Positions 33,379 through 43,174 of a stretch of DNA of 64,000 nt are shown one piece after another (position 1 is the stretch's first letter; each line of letters starts with the position of its first letter). The stretch covers positions 682,001-746,000 of the forward strand of contig NZ_JANZKW010000001.1 in the NCBI RefSeq assembly GCF_027257935.1. Reading direction: 5' to 3'. The stretch comes from Chitinimonas sp. BJYL2 (GTDB lineage: Bacteria > Pseudomonadota > Gammaproteobacteria > Burkholderiales > Chitinimonadaceae). Both the position numbers and the translations under genes were made by a program. The notes under the pieces are model-generated. The model saw only the letters and a list, made by a program, of their open reading frames with translations, ran no database searches and had not been told where the DNA came from.

Positions 33379-35604
33379 TTACCTGCCGCGCGGCTTGTGC
33401 GGCGTCTTGCCCTTGCCACCGCCCAGGTTGGGCTGACGCGGCTTGCGCGGTGCATTGACCATGATGCGGCCCACCGAACCCGGTCCGCCGCCGCCACGCG
33501 CATTAGCGGGCAAAGGCTTGCCTTCACGCTCGCCGGGGCGCTCGAACGGGATCAGGTGCTCGGGGCCGTTGCCGATCAGCTCGCTGCGGCCCATCTTGTG
33601 CAGCGCCTCGCGCAGGAAGCGCCAGTTCTTCGGGTCGTGGTAGCGCAGGAAGGCCTTGTGCAGACGGCGCTGCTGCAGGTCCTTTACCACCGGCACCTTC
33701 TCGGAGCTGCGGCTCAGCTTCTTGAGCGGATTGCGGCCACTGTGCCACATGGCCGTGGCCAGCGCCATCGGTGTGGGCGTGAAGGTTTGCACCTGGTCGG
33801 GCCGGAAGCGGTTCTTCTTGAGCCACAGCGCCAGGTTCAGCATGTCTTCATCGGTGGTGCCCGGATGGGCGGCGATGAAGTAAGGAATCAGGTACTGCTC
33901 CTTGCCGGCCTGCTTGCTGAACTTCTCGAACAACTTCTTGAAGTCTTCGTACGCGCCCACGCCGGGCTTCATCATCTTGCTGAGCACATTGTCTTCGGTG
34001 TGCTCGGGGGCGATCTTGAGGTAGCCGCTCACATGGTGGGTGACCAGCTCCTTCACGTATTCGGGCGATTTCACCGCCAGGTCGTAGCGCAGGCCCGAGC
34101 CGATGGTGATGCGCTTCACGCCCGGAATCGCGCGTGCCTTGCGGTAGAGCTGGATCAGCGGGCCGTGATCGGTATTGAGGTTTTCGCACACGTCCGGGTA
34201 CACGCAGCTGAGCTTGCGGCAGGCCGATTCGATCTTCGGGTCCTTGCAGGCCAGCCGGTACATGTTGGCCGTAGGGCCGCCCAGATCGGTGATGTGGCCG
34301 GTAAAGCCCTCGGTCTGGTCGCGGATATGCTCGATTTCCTTGAGGATGCTGTCCTCCGAGCGGCTCTGCATGATGCGGCCCTCGTGCTCGGTGATCGAGC
34401 AGAAGGTACAGCCGCCAAAGCAGCCGCGCATGATGTTCACCGAGAACTTGATCATCTCCCAGGCCGGGATATGGGCATCGCCATAGCTCGGGTGCGGATT
34501 GCGCGCGTATTTGAGATCGAAGACGTAATCCATCTCCGGCGTGGTCAGCGGGATCGGCGGCGGGTTGATCCATACGTCGCGCTCGCCATGCAGCTGCACC
34601 AGCGCGCGGGCGTTATGCGGGTTCGATTCCAGATGCAGCACGCGGCTCGCGTGCGCATACAGCACCGGGTCGTAAGCCACGGCCTCATAGGCGGGGATAC
34701 GCACCACGGTGCGCTGGCGTGCATCGAGCTTGGCACGCACGCGTTCGGCCTTGCTGATCAGGCGGATCGGTTGCGCGCCTTCAGGCAAGCTGCCTTCAGC
34801 CGGTTTGGGTGCAGCAGGCTCCATCGCATAGGGGTCAATATGGGTATCGACACGGCCGGGCATGTCCACGGTGGTCGAATCCTCTTCCGACCAACCGTCA
34901 CCGGGACGCCAGCCGTGCGGCACCACAAAGGCCGTGCCGCGGACATTGTGCATGTCGCGCAGTTTTTCCCCGGCATTGGCACGCTGGGCAATCTCGACCA
35001 GTGCGCGCTCTGCATTGCCGAACAGCAGGATATCGGCCTTGCTGTACATGAGGATGGACTGGCGCACGTTCTCGGCCCAGTAATCGTATTGGGCGATACG
35101 GCGCAGCGAGGCTTCGATGCCGCCGATCATGATCTGCACGCCGGGGAAAGCCTCGCGGCAGCGCTGGGCGTAGACCACGGTGGCGCGGTCGGGGCGCTTG
35201 TCGGGCGCGCCATGCGGGGTGTAGGCATCGTCGGAACGCGCCTTGCGATCAGCCGTGTAGCGGTTGACCATCGAATCCATATTGCCCGAGGTCACGCCAA
35301 AGAACAGGCGCGGCTCGCCCAGTGCCTTGAACGGCTCGGCCGAGTGCCAATCGGGTTGGGCAATGATGCCCACGCGCAGGCCCTGGGCCTCCAGCAACCG
35401 GCCGATCAGCGCCATGCCGAAGCTCGGGTGATCGATATAGCAATCGCCGGTCACCAGAATGATGTCGCACTGATCCCAACCCAGCGCCGCCATTTCCTTG
35501 CGGCTCATCGGCAGGAAAGGCGCAGGCGGACGGGGCAGCACGCCCTCGGGCAGCACGCTCAGCGCGGGGATGCCATCGGGGCCGGTTTTGACGTAATCAG
35601 ACAT
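33379..35604 (-). CDS. YgiQ-family radical SAM protein
   Basis: A 741-aa protein. The radical-SAM cluster motif CFGGCTFCS (CxxxCxxC) is central, preceded by a B12-binding-like N-terminal region ([20 protein letters not shown]). The tail is rich in Gly/Pro/Arg and Lys (after about residue 690), as in YgiQ. The enzyme class is widespread and its substrate is not established. A long open frame on the opposite strand is explained by codon bias and is not a gene. Confidence 0.93.
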   Translation of the reverse strand: MSDYVKTGPDGIPALSVLPEGVLPRPPAPFLPMSRKEMAALGWDQCDIILVTGDCYIDHPSFGMALIGRLLEAQGLRVGIIAQPDWHSAEPFKALGEPRLFFGVTSGNMDSMVNRYTADRKARSDDAYTPHGAPDKRPDRATVVYAQRCREAFPGVQIMIGGIEASLRRIAQYDYWAENVRQSILMYSKADILLFGNAERALVEIAQRANAGEKLRDMHNVRGTAFVVPHGWRPGDGWSEEDSTTVDMPGRVDTHIDPYAMEPAAPKPAEGSLPEGAQPIRLISKAERVRAKLDARQRTVVRIPAYEAVAYDPVLYAHASRVLHLESNPHNARALVQLHGERDVWINPPPIPLTTPEMDYVFDLKYARNPHPSYGDAHIPAWEMIKFSVNIMRGCFGGCTFCSITEHEGRIMQSRSEDSILKEIEHIRDQTEGFTGHITDLGGPTANMYRLACKDPKIESACRKLSCVYPDVCENLNTDHGPLIQLYRKARAIPGVKRITIGSGLRYDLAVKSPEYVKELVTHHVSGYLKIAPEHTEDNVLSKMMKPGVGAYEDFKKLFEKFSKQAGKEQYLIPYFIAAHPGTTDEDMLNLALWLKKNRFRPDQVQTFTPTPMALATAMWHSGRNPLKKLSRSSEKVPVVKDLQQRRLHKAFLRYHDPKNWRFLREALHKMGRSELIGNGPEHLIPFERPGEREGKPLPANARGGGGPGSVGRIMVNAPRKPRQPNLGGGKGKTPHKPRGR

Positions 35605-35720
35605 GGATTGCAGCAGCTCGACAAACAGTTAGCCGGCGATTATCGCAGATATCGCTGACACGGTCTTGCAAAATCCCTGTTATTTCATGGTCTTATGTCA
35701 CCACGCCAGCGCGCCGGGAC

Positions 35721-36089
35721 TCAGCCCATGCAGAAGAAGTTGAGCTTGTTGCCATCAAGGTCGCGAAAGTAGGCTGCATAGAATCCTGGCCAGCGCTCAC
35801 CGGGCGCGCCTTCATCGCTCGCCCCCAGCGCCATGGCCTTGGCGTAAAGGCGGTCCACCTTGTCCTGGCTGTCCATTGCCAGCGCCACCATCACGCCATT
35901 GCCCACGGTAGCCGGCTGCCCGTCAAAAGGCAGCACAATCGAGAGCGCAGCCTGCTCCTGCGAGGTGCCCCATGCCACCCCGCGCTCGAACTCGAATACG
36001 CGCTGCGCACCGATCTCGCCCAGCAAGGTTTCGTAAAAAGCGATGGCCCGCGGCATATCGCGGGTGCCTAGGGTGATATAGCCAATCAT
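35721..36089 (-). CDS. VOC-family (glyoxalase-like) protein
   Basis: A 122-aa protein with the paired beta-alpha-beta-beta-beta layout: MIGYITLGTRDMPRAIAFYE at the start and GFYAAYFRDLDGNKLNFFCM at the end, where the metal-binding acidic positions and final strand are typical. VOC proteins include glyoxalases, dioxygenases and antibiotic-binding proteins. Substrate is unknown. It lies alone, divergent from the oligopeptidase gene. Confidence 0.88.
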   Translation of the reverse strand: MIGYITLGTRDMPRAIAFYETLLGEIGAQRVFEFERGVAWGTSQEQAALSIVLPFDGQPATVGNGVMVALAMDSQDKVDRLYAKAMALGASDEGAPGERWPGFYAAYFRDLDGNKLNFFCMG

Positions 36090-36185
36090 GATTGCCTCCT
36101 TGCTCAGTCTCGGGTGGCCGTCATGCGGCCGTCTGTGCTAGACAGGAGTCTTCGCGCCCTCCGCGCATTATCGACCGCCATTGTC

Positions 36186-38303
36186 ATGAAACCCACCCAC
36201 TTTCTGTCACTGGTGCTTGCCCTGATGCTGCCTTGCAGCGTGATGGCAGCGCCCATGCCCCCCAAGGCCGAACCGCGTCCCTTCGAGGTGGCTTCACCGC
36301 ACGGCAAGCGCACTGATCCTTACTATTGGCTGCGCGATGACCAGCGCAGCGACAAGGACATGCTCGCCTACCTGAAGGCCGAGAACGCCTATCACGACGC
36401 CATGAGCGCGCCGTACAAGCCGCTGGCAGACAAGCTGTTCAAGGAGATGGTGGCACGCATCAAGCAGGATGAGAGCACCGTGCCGTATCCGCAGGGCGAC
36501 TACCGCTACTACACGCGTTTTGTGCCGGGCAAGGAATACCCGGTGTATGCGCGCAAGCCACTCAAGGGCGAGAAGGAACAGGTACTCATCGATGGCAACC
36601 GCGAGGCCCGCGGCAAGCCCTTCTATGAGGTGGGTGCACTCGATGTGGCGCCCGATCAGCAACAACTGGCCTGGTTTGAAGATGCCAGCGGACGCCGCCA
36701 GTACACGCTGCGCATCCGCAATCTGGCTACCGGCAAGCTCTACCCGGAAACCATCACCGGACTATCGCCTGCACTCGCCTGGTCGGCCGATAGCCGGACG
36801 ATTTTCTACATCGAGAATGATCCGGTCACGCTGCTGGGCAAGCGCATCAAGCGCCACACGCTGGGTACCGATCCGAAAACCGATACGGTGATCTACACCG
36901 AAGATGACGACAGCTTCTTCATGGGCTTGGGCAATAGCGGCGACGACCGCTACGTGCTGATTCAGCTGGAGAGCACCACCACCAGTGAGATCCGCGTGAT
37001 CGATGCGGCCAAGCCGAACGACGCACCGACCCTGCTCGCACCGCGCGAGCGCGGCATCAAGTATCAGGCCGATCATATCGGCAGCCGCTGGATCATCCGC
37101 ACCGACTGGCAGGCACCCAACTACCAGCTGATGCAGGTAGCCGATGGCGCCATCGGCAGCCGAGCCAACTGGCAAGCGCTGGTGGCGCATGATCGCAACG
37201 TGTTCATCCAGCAGTTCGCCCTGTTCCGCGACCACCTGGTCATCAACGAGCGTTCGGGTGGTTTGCTGCGTATCCGCGTAATGCCTTGGGCGGCACCGGA
37301 CAAAGCCTTCCATCTGGATGCCGACGAACCGGCCTACACGGCGGAAATCGACATCAATGCCGAGCAGGACACCCACACCCTGCGCTATCAGTACACCTCG
37401 CTGACCACGCCCAAATCCATCATCGATGTGGACATGAACACGGGCAAACGCACGGTGCGCAAGGTGCAGGCCGTACTCGGCAACTTCAAGGCTGAGAACT
37501 ATGTGACCGAGCGCATCTGGGTGACGGCGCGTGACGGCGTGAAAGTGCCGGTATCGCTGGTCTACCGCAAAGGCTTCAAGCGCGATGGCAGCGCACCGCT
37601 CTATCAGTACGCCTATGGCGCCTACGGCATGTCGTCCGACCCGGAATTCCGCAGCAGCCAGCTAGCGCTCCTTGATCGCGGCTTTGTCTACGCCATCGCC
37701 CATATCCGCGGCGGCCAGGAAATGGGGCGTGATTGGTACGAGCAAGGCAAGCTCAAGCACAAGCAGAACACCTTCAACGACTTTGTCGATGTCACGGATG
37801 CGCTGGTCAACCTGGGCTATGGCGCTCGCGACAAGGTGTTCGGCATGGGCGGCAGCGCCGGCGGCCTCTTGATGGGGGCCGTGGCCAATCAGGCCGGGAT
37901 GAAATACCGCGCCCTGATCGCCCATGTGCCCTTTGTAGACGTCGTCACCACCATGCTCGACGAAAGCATCCCGCTGACCACCAACGAGTTCGACGAATGG
38001 GGCAACCCCAAGCTGCAACCTTGGTACGACATCATGCTGGCCTATTCGCCCTACGATCAGGTCAAGGCCCAGCCTTACCCGGCCATGCTGGTGACCACGG
38101 GGCTGCACGACTCGCAGGTGCAGTATTACGAACCCGCCAAGTGGGTGGCCAAGCTGCGCACCCTGAAGACCGATACGAACCCGCTACTGTTCAAGATCAA
38201 TATGCAAGCCGGCCACGGCGGCAAATCGGGTCGCTTTGCACGTGTTCGCGAGGTGGCGGATGAGTATGCGTTTGTGCTGAATCAGGCCGGTATCACGCGC
38301 TGA
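36186..38303 (+). CDS. ptrB: Oligopeptidase B (S9), exported
   Basis: A 705-aa serine peptidase. ATG at 36186 begins a Sec signal peptide (MKPTHFLSLVLALMLPCSV, cleavage after MAA near residue 22), so this copy is periplasmic or secreted, unlike cytoplasmic PtrB. An N-terminal beta-propeller region is followed by the catalytic domain with Ser in GMGGSAGGLLMGA, Asp in TGLHDSQVQYY and His in QAGHGGKSG. PtrB enzymes cleave peptides after basic residues. It is followed by a perfect 27-bp REP-like hairpin, which may end the transcript. Confidence 0.92.
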   Translation: MKPTHFLSLVLALMLPCSVMAAPMPPKAEPRPFEVASPHGKRTDPYYWLRDDQRSDKDMLAYLKAENAYHDAMSAPYKPLADKLFKEMVARIKQDESTVPYPQGDYRYYTRFVPGKEYPVYARKPLKGEKEQVLIDGNREARGKPFYEVGALDVAPDQQQLAWFEDASGRRQYTLRIRNLATGKLYPETITGLSPALAWSADSRTIFYIENDPVTLLGKRIKRHTLGTDPKTDTVIYTEDDDSFFMGLGNSGDDRYVLIQLESTTTSEIRVIDAAKPNDAPTLLAPRERGIKYQADHIGSRWIIRTDWQAPNYQLMQVADGAIGSRANWQALVAHDRNVFIQQFALFRDHLVINERSGGLLRIRVMPWAAPDKAFHLDADEPAYTAEIDINAEQDTHTLRYQYTSLTTPKSIIDVDMNTGKRTVRKVQAVLGNFKAENYVTERIWVTARDGVKVPVSLVYRKGFKRDGSAPLYQYAYGAYGMSSDPEFRSSQLALLDRGFVYAIAHIRGGQEMGRDWYEQGKLKHKQNTFNDFVDVTDALVNLGYGARDKVFGMGGSAGGLLMGAVANQAGMKYRALIAHVPFVDVVTTMLDESIPLTTNEFDEWGNPKLQPWYDIMLAYSPYDQVKAQPYPAMLVTTGLHDSQVQYYEPAKWVAKLRTLKTDTNPLLFKINMQAGHGGKSGRFARVREVADEYAFVLNQAGITR

Positions 38304-38314
38304 GCGCACCCAGG

Positions 38315-38386
38315 TGTGGGAGCGGCTTCAGCCGCGAATGCAGTGCATCACACAATGCAGCATTCGCGGCTGAAGCCGCTCCCACA
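38315..38386. repeat. Perfect 27-bp inverted repeat (REP-like), possible terminator
   Basis: Two 27-nt arms (38315-38341 and 38360-38386), beginning TGTGGGAGCGGCTTCAGCCG, are exact reverse complements around an 18-nt loop. The arm resembles the GGGAGCGGCTTCAGCC-type REP motif of gamma- and betaproteobacteria. It lies 11 nt after the oligopeptidase stop and directly ahead of a gene remnant. Confidence 0.9.
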
Positions 38387-38511
38387 GCACCCCTACCCCA
38401 TCTGGGTGATGCGGGAATGGGATAGGCCGCGATATATTCCTTGCCCATGATTACCTGCGCCGCCGCCCTGACATTCGCCAACTAAGAAGGCCAACCCAAG
38501 CAGGGAAGCTG

Positions 38512-38892
38512 TTGTACGCGTCCATTCGCTGCACCCGCATTTTTCTGGGCAAACTGCCCTATCTCGATTATCTGCGGGTGCTGCAGACCAGCAGCGCCCA
38601 TGTCTACCTGACTTATCCGTTTGTAATGAGCTGGTCACTGCCCGAAGCCATGGCCGCCGGCTGCCCGCTGATTGCTTCCGACACCTCCCCGGTGCGCGAG
38701 GTTATCCGCCATGGCGAACACGGGTGGCGGGTGGACTTTTTTGATACCGACACGCTGGTCAAACAGCGCCATACCGTACTGGATACCCCCGACGCCCAGC
38801 TGCCCCTGCGCCGCCAGGCCCGCGAACACGTCCAGACCCATTATTCCCAGACCCAAGGCCGACAAGCATGGCTCACCTTATTGAACGACTGA
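38512..38892 (+). pseudogene. Glycosyltransferase family 1/4 C-terminal remnant
   Basis: About 126 codons encode only the C-terminal third of a GT-B glycosyltransferase: YLTYPFVMSWSLPEAMAAGC followed by PLIASDTSPVREVIRHGEHG, the EAMAxGxP motif of GT4 enzymes. The N-terminal domain is absent, and upstream sequence is the REP repeat and short non-coding DNA. There is no good start codon (TTG at 38512). It is a truncated remnant; expression is doubtful. It overlaps the next gene by 25 nt. Confidence 0.75.
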
Positions 38893-39803
38893 TTCCTGCC
38901 GCCGTATCTGCACCCACCCTGGTTGCTACGCCACGGCGCGCCGCATGGGGCCACTGGCTGGGTGCCAGTGCCAGCGCCGTACTGTTGGCCTGCAGCCCCG
39001 CCACCTCCGCCGGCAGCCAATCGGCCACCCTGACGCCCGCGCAACTGCAGGCGCGTTATGAAGCGGGGCAGCAGTTGTTTGAGGAGAAATGCCGGACCGA
39101 GGCGGGGATACGGATTTACCGCAAGGTGGAGAAGGTGGAAGGAATCTTGCTGCAGAAGATCCGCACCGACCGCGGTGACCGGAGCTGGACGGATCCGATG
39201 TGGGTGGGGGCGGCGAATACCCATGATTCTACTGACGACGGGTATATCAATAGCTTCTTGGGCTACGAGCACTCCAGCGATCGAGTCAAGCCGGTCAGCC
39301 CGGAGAGCCGGGGCTACATTACCCCCGACTACCAACCCGGTAACCCGTCCAATGTGCGTGGTTATCGCTATGTGGAGGTGGAGGATGGGGGGCAGCGGTG
39401 GCGGTATAGCGGTTCGATGCGGGCTGTAGGCAAGAAGGATATTCATGCACCGAATGTGGTGTATGCGCTCAAGCAAAATCCCAATATGGATCTGAACGTG
39501 TATCGCTGGGTGTTGGATAAAACCCCCGCTGCTGGTCCGGCACCCCGCTACGCCGTCACTTTTGAAGACCACGTGATTCCCGAGCACCGCAAGCTGTGGG
39601 TGGCGAGTACCACGATCAAGGTGCTGGACTTGCAGGCCAAGGAAACTATGGCCGAGTTCACCCGGTTTGTTTGGAGTCAGGGCGGGGTATCGCCTTGGCT
39701 AAGAGTGAGGTCATGCCCACGAATTCCGGGAAGTGATTCAGACAACCCCACACGCAAGTTTGTTGATCAGGTGCTGATCCCCAAGCAGGAGGAAACCAAA
39801 TGA
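38868..39803 (+). CDS. Secreted lipoprotein, accessory to a lipase-like cargo family
   Basis: A 311-aa protein with a signal region ending LLAC (residues about 30-45), probably a lipoprotein. The mature part has LFEEKCRTEAGIRIYRKVEK and RGYRYVEVEDGGQRWRYSGS, patterns that, from memory, occur in proteins paired with secreted lipase/haemolysin-like proteins. The partner here is only a truncated fragment immediately downstream (4-nt overlap). It could be an immunity or accessory protein left after loss of its partner. The N-terminal 30 residues are unusual and the start may be internal. Confidence 0.5.
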   Translation: MAHLIERLIPAAVSAPTLVATPRRAAWGHWLGASASAVLLACSPATSAGSQSATLTPAQLQARYEAGQQLFEEKCRTEAGIRIYRKVEKVEGILLQKIRTDRGDRSWTDPMWVGAANTHDSTDDGYINSFLGYEHSSDRVKPVSPESRGYITPDYQPGNPSNVRGYRYVEVEDGGQRWRYSGSMRAVGKKDIHAPNVVYALKQNPNMDLNVYRWVLDKTPAAGPAPRYAVTFEDHVIPEHRKLWVASTTIKVLDLQAKETMAEFTRFVWSQGGVSPWLRVRSCPRIPGSDSDNPTRKFVDQVLIPKQEETK

Positions 39804-40171
39804 CAACCAAAAATATTGCCTATGCCGATCTACTTAAATACATCCAATTACAATTGGCGGCGGAGGCGTTATTTGGACGTGACGCAGTAGAGTCTCCCGG
39901 TCGAGAGCCAGGGGACCTTTTTAATGGGGCCATTGCCACAAGCGTGCTGGAGAAAGGCAACCGCCACGCCAGCAAATTTACGAAAACCCAAGCCGAGCAA
40001 TTCGCCAGCCAATGGACGGTCGTTGAACACATCTCGAATACCACGACGGGGTTTTCCGGGACGCTGTTCAAAAACAAGACGGCCAATGAACCGGCTGCCA
40101 TCCCGCTCCAGCATGTTGCGGCTGCCACGCTCGACTACCCGCTCGCCTTTGTGCGCGTGACTGCCCAGTAA
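39800..40171 (+). pseudogene. N-terminal remnant of a secreted lipase-like protein
   Basis: About 123 codons. ADLLKYIQLQLAAEALFGRD and NTTTGFSGTLFKNKTANEP look like the conserved start of a large family of secreted lipase/calcium-binding proteins, recalled from family knowledge. In those the sequence continues with a catalytic hydrolase domain. Here it diverges after NEP and stops at 40171, so the body is lost. It overlaps the lipoprotein gene by 4 nt. The truncation is inferred from the missing domain, not from a visible frameshift. Confidence 0.45.
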
Positions 40172-40181
40172 AAGGCGGGGT

Positions 40182-40219
40182 CGTTTGCCTCAGCAAACGG
40201 GGACGGTTACATTTTGCAA
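40182..40219 (+). repeat. REP-like hairpin with GGGGACGGTTAC-type end sequence
   Basis: CGTTTGC / GCAAACG stems with a 4-nt loop are followed by GGGGACGGTTACATTTTGCA. The second part resembles end sequences commonly found beside REP-associated tyrosine (Y1) transposases. No transposase gene is present. It closes the remnant region on its right side. Confidence 0.5.
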
Positions 40220-40242
40220 GGCTTCCCGACGGTTCGATACCC

Positions 40243-40596
40243 ATGTCCCCAACGATCTACCACAACCCCCGCTGCAGCAAATCACGCGAGACGCTGGCCC
40301 TGCTGGAACAGCACGGCCAGCAGGCCACCGTCGTGCTCTACCTTGACACCCCGCCCGATGCCGCCACGCTGAACACGCTGCTGGCTCAGCTGGGCTTCGC
40401 CGACCCACGCCAGCTGATGCGCACCAAAGAAGACCAATACCTCGATCTGGGGCTGGCCGATCCGGCCTTGAGCCGCGATGCGCTGATCGGGGCCATGGTG
40501 GCGCATCCGCGTCTGATCGAGCGGCCCATTGTGGTCGTCAATGGCAAGGCGGCGCTGGGGCGGCCGCCGGAGGCGGTGCTGGCTTTGCTGGACTAG
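40243..40596 (+). CDS. ArsC-family arsenate reductase-like protein
   Basis: A 117-aa glutaredoxin-type ArsC protein: IYHNPRCSKSRETLALLEQH contains the catalytic Cys in the CxxS loop, followed by LGFADPRQLMRTKEDQYLDL and ERPIVVVNGKAALGRPPEAV with the conserved RPIV and GRPPE elements. ArsC reduces arsenate with glutathione/glutaredoxin. No arsB, arsR or acr3 is in the window, so this is an orphan; members of the family also act as Spx-like or YffB-like proteins. Confidence 0.85.
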   Translation: MSPTIYHNPRCSKSRETLALLEQHGQQATVVLYLDTPPDAATLNTLLAQLGFADPRQLMRTKEDQYLDLGLADPALSRDALIGAMVAHPRLIERPIVVVNGKAALGRPPEAVLALLD

Positions 40597-40606
40597 CTTT
40601 ACCTGA

Positions 40607-41692
40607 TTAAGCGCGGCAGTAGTCCAGAAAGCACGCCATCGCATCCCGCACCTGTGCATCGCTGGCCGCCAGCAACTGGTCGCCCACATACCATTCCACA
40701 TAGGCATGCTCGAGCTTGTCGGCAGCCTGCGCGCCACCAAACAGCCAGATGCCGTCCTCTTGCGCCAAGCGGTTGCGGGCGGCCACCACCGTGGCTTCGC
40801 TGAACGGCAGATGCAGATGGAACATGTTTACTTGCGGCACCGGCGGGTTCACCGCCACACCGTCCATCGCCCCCAGCACCAACGCCAGTTCGCGTGCGCG
40901 CTGCACACAGGCCGGTAACTGCGCGAGGCGTGCGTCGAACTGCATGGCGGCCGACACCACATAGGGCAGGCGCTGCCAGACATTGCCACCCATACGCGCC
41001 ATCCACACGCGTGCGCGGGCGATGAAATCCTCGCTACCGAGCAGCATGGCCCCGCCCTGACCGCCTATGCCCTTGTAGAACGACACGTAGGCCGAATCGA
41101 AACCGGCGCAGACGGCGGCCAGTGGTTTGCCGTAACCGGCGGCGGCTTCCCATAGGCGTGCGCCATCCAGATGCAGGTGAATGTTGCGGACGCGGCAGGC
41201 GGTCTTGATCTCGTCCAGCGCGGCCCAGTCGGGCAGTTGCCCGCCGATCTCGCGCATGGGCAACTCGTACAAGGCGGCACCGAGACGATCTGGCACCGCG
41301 GCCAGATGGCTGGCGGTCCAGCAGCGGTGCTTGTCGCCCAGCGTCAGCAGCTTGAAGTGATTGAGCAACTGGTAGTTGCTGCGTTCGTGCAAGGCGATAT
41401 GGGCGGTGGGATGCATGGCGACAAGCGAGCTACCACGGTCCTCGCAGGCCAGACGCAGCGCCACGGTCTGTGCCATGGTGCCGCTGATCACGAACAACGC
41501 GGCCGGGTAGCCAAGCAGATCCGCCACCTTGCGCTCGAAGTCCTGCACCACCTTGCCCTCGCCGTAGTAATCGCCACGGGCGGCGTTGGCCTCGCACCAC
41601 GCCCCCATGGCCGCAAACTGCTCGGCCGGCGACGGGGCGCGGTGGCCGGGGAAAACGGTGTGGCATTGCTGGCGCAGTTCAAGCGGGTTCAT
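40607..41692 (-). CDS. Threonine-aldolase-like PLP enzyme (beta-eliminating lyase family)
   Basis: A 361-aa fold-type I PLP enzyme starting MNPLELRQQCHTVFPGH. YGEGKVVQDFERKVADLLGY, HLHLDGARLWEA (PLP-binding Asp) and SFYKGIGGQGGAML (Schiff-base Lys) are typical of low-specificity threonine aldolases. The likely reaction is threonine to glycine and acetaldehyde, but related enzymes act on other beta-hydroxy amino acids. It is convergent with arsC, 10 nt apart. Confidence 0.85.
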   Translation of the reverse strand: MNPLELRQQCHTVFPGHRAPSPAEQFAAMGAWCEANAARGDYYGEGKVVQDFERKVADLLGYPAALFVISGTMAQTVALRLACEDRGSSLVAMHPTAHIALHERSNYQLLNHFKLLTLGDKHRCWTASHLAAVPDRLGAALYELPMREIGGQLPDWAALDEIKTACRVRNIHLHLDGARLWEAAAGYGKPLAAVCAGFDSAYVSFYKGIGGQGGAMLLGSEDFIARARVWMARMGGNVWQRLPYVVSAAMQFDARLAQLPACVQRARELALVLGAMDGVAVNPPVPQVNMFHLHLPFSEATVVAARNRLAQEDGIWLFGGAQAADKLEHAYVEWYVGDQLLAASDAQVRDAMACFLDYCRA

Positions 41693-41807
41693 CGGCGGGC
41701 TCTCAATAAGGCGGGGGCGGACAGCCGGCACTGTAGCACCTGCCGCCATTGCATCCGCTCGCCCACATTGCCATCATGGAGCACCTTCGTTCACCTGCTG
41801 GCGCGCC

Positions 41808-43022
41808 ATGACCCTACACCTTTCGCTGCAGCAAGCCCGCCATCTGCATCTGGCTGCCCAGGGGCTGCTGACGCCGGCGCGGCGCAAGGCCAAACCGGCC
41901 GATGTGCTGGCCGCGATACGGCGCATGGCGCTATTGCAGATCGATACGATCAGCGTGGTGGCGCGCAGCCCTTACCTGGTGCTGTGGAGCCGGCTGGGCG
42001 ATTACGAGCCAGCCTGGCTGGAACAGGCACTGGCGCGCGGCGAGCTGTATGAATACTGGGCGCACGAGGCGTGTTTTGTGCCGATCGAGGATTACGGCCT
42101 GCTGCGCTACCGCATGCGCGATCCGGCGGCGATGGGCTGGAAGTTTTCGGTGCGCTGGATGCAGCAGCACCGCCCGGAAATCGACACGCTGCTCGCACGC
42201 ATCCGTGACCACGGCGCCGTGCGCTCGGCCGACTTTGAACGCCAGGGCGGCAAGGGCAATGGCTGGTGGGACTGGAAGCCCGAAAAGCGTCACCTCGAAG
42301 TCTTGTTCAGCGCTGGCGAACTGATGGTGACCGAGCGCCGCAACTTCCAGCGCGTTTATGACTTGGCCGAGCGTGTGCTGGCCAAGCATTACCGAGACGG
42401 CTGGGATGACATGCGCGACCAGCCCGACTGGCCCACCGCCGAACGCGCGATGGTGCGCAACAGCTGCCGTGCGCTGGGCTTGGTGAAAGCCGGCTGGGTT
42501 GGCGACTACTACCGGCTCAAGCGCGGCAAGTACGATGCGGCCCTGCACGCGATGGCCGATGCGGGCGAGTTGGTGCCCGTGCAGGTTGAAGGCTTCAAGC
42601 ACGATCTGTTCGTGCACCAGAGCCTGGCCGACGAACTGTCGCTGGCACAGCAAGGCAAGCTCAACGCCACCGCCACCACCTTGCTCTCGCCGTTCGACCC
42701 GGTGGTGTGGGATCGCAAACGCGCCAGCGAGCTGTTCGGCTTTGACTACCGGATCGAGTGCTACACGCCCGCACCCAAGCGCCAGTACGGCTACTTCGTG
42801 CTGCCCATCCTGTCGCGCGGCAAGCTGGTGGGGCGGCTCGATGCCAAGGCGCATCGTAAGGAAGGCGTCTTCGAGGTCAAGGCGCTGTATCTGGAACCGG
42901 GTGTGCGCTTGAGCCAGCGCCTGATGGCGGATGTGTCCGCTGCCCTCCAGCGCTGTGCAGACTGGCACGGCACGCCGCACGTCCAGGCAAACAGGCTGCC
43001 CGACGGGTTCAGCCTGATCTGA
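41808..43022 (+). CDS. YcaQ/AlkX-family DNA glycosylase-like protein
   Basis: A 404-aa winged-helix protein of the HTH_42 family. The N-terminal MALLQIDTISVVARSPYLVL holds the Q-x-D catalytic loop known from YcaQ/AlkX, enzymes that unhook DNA interstrand crosslinks. Other conserved parts are YEYWAHEACFVPIEDYGLLR, LLSPFDPVVWDRKRASELFG and KAHRKEGVFEVKALYLEP. ATG at 41808 is used. It is read divergently from the aldolase gene and precedes the glutamine synthetase-like gene. Confidence 0.88.
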   Translation: MTLHLSLQQARHLHLAAQGLLTPARRKAKPADVLAAIRRMALLQIDTISVVARSPYLVLWSRLGDYEPAWLEQALARGELYEYWAHEACFVPIEDYGLLRYRMRDPAAMGWKFSVRWMQQHRPEIDTLLARIRDHGAVRSADFERQGGKGNGWWDWKPEKRHLEVLFSAGELMVTERRNFQRVYDLAERVLAKHYRDGWDDMRDQPDWPTAERAMVRNSCRALGLVKAGWVGDYYRLKRGKYDAALHAMADAGELVPVQVEGFKHDLFVHQSLADELSLAQQGKLNATATTLLSPFDPVVWDRKRASELFGFDYRIECYTPAPKRQYGYFVLPILSRGKLVGRLDAKAHRKEGVFEVKALYLEPGVRLSQRLMADVSAALQRCADWHGTPHVQANRLPDGFSLI

Positions 43023-43174
43023 ACCCGGCATCTGTACCGGGGTAGCCGGCAATACATCGCGCCGAATGCCTGCGGGCTCTGTATCTGGCGATCGCCCATC
43101 ACATCGAGAATACTGCCAGCCTCCGCCAGACTGGCCACGATGCAAACCAGTACAGCACAGTACACGAGGAAGCC

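Noticed and set aside
33397-35658. 753-aa plus-strand frame opposite the YgiQ gene
   Set aside because: Fully antisense to a strong radical-SAM gene; composition is atypical (Ala/Arg/His-rich) and no domain is seen.
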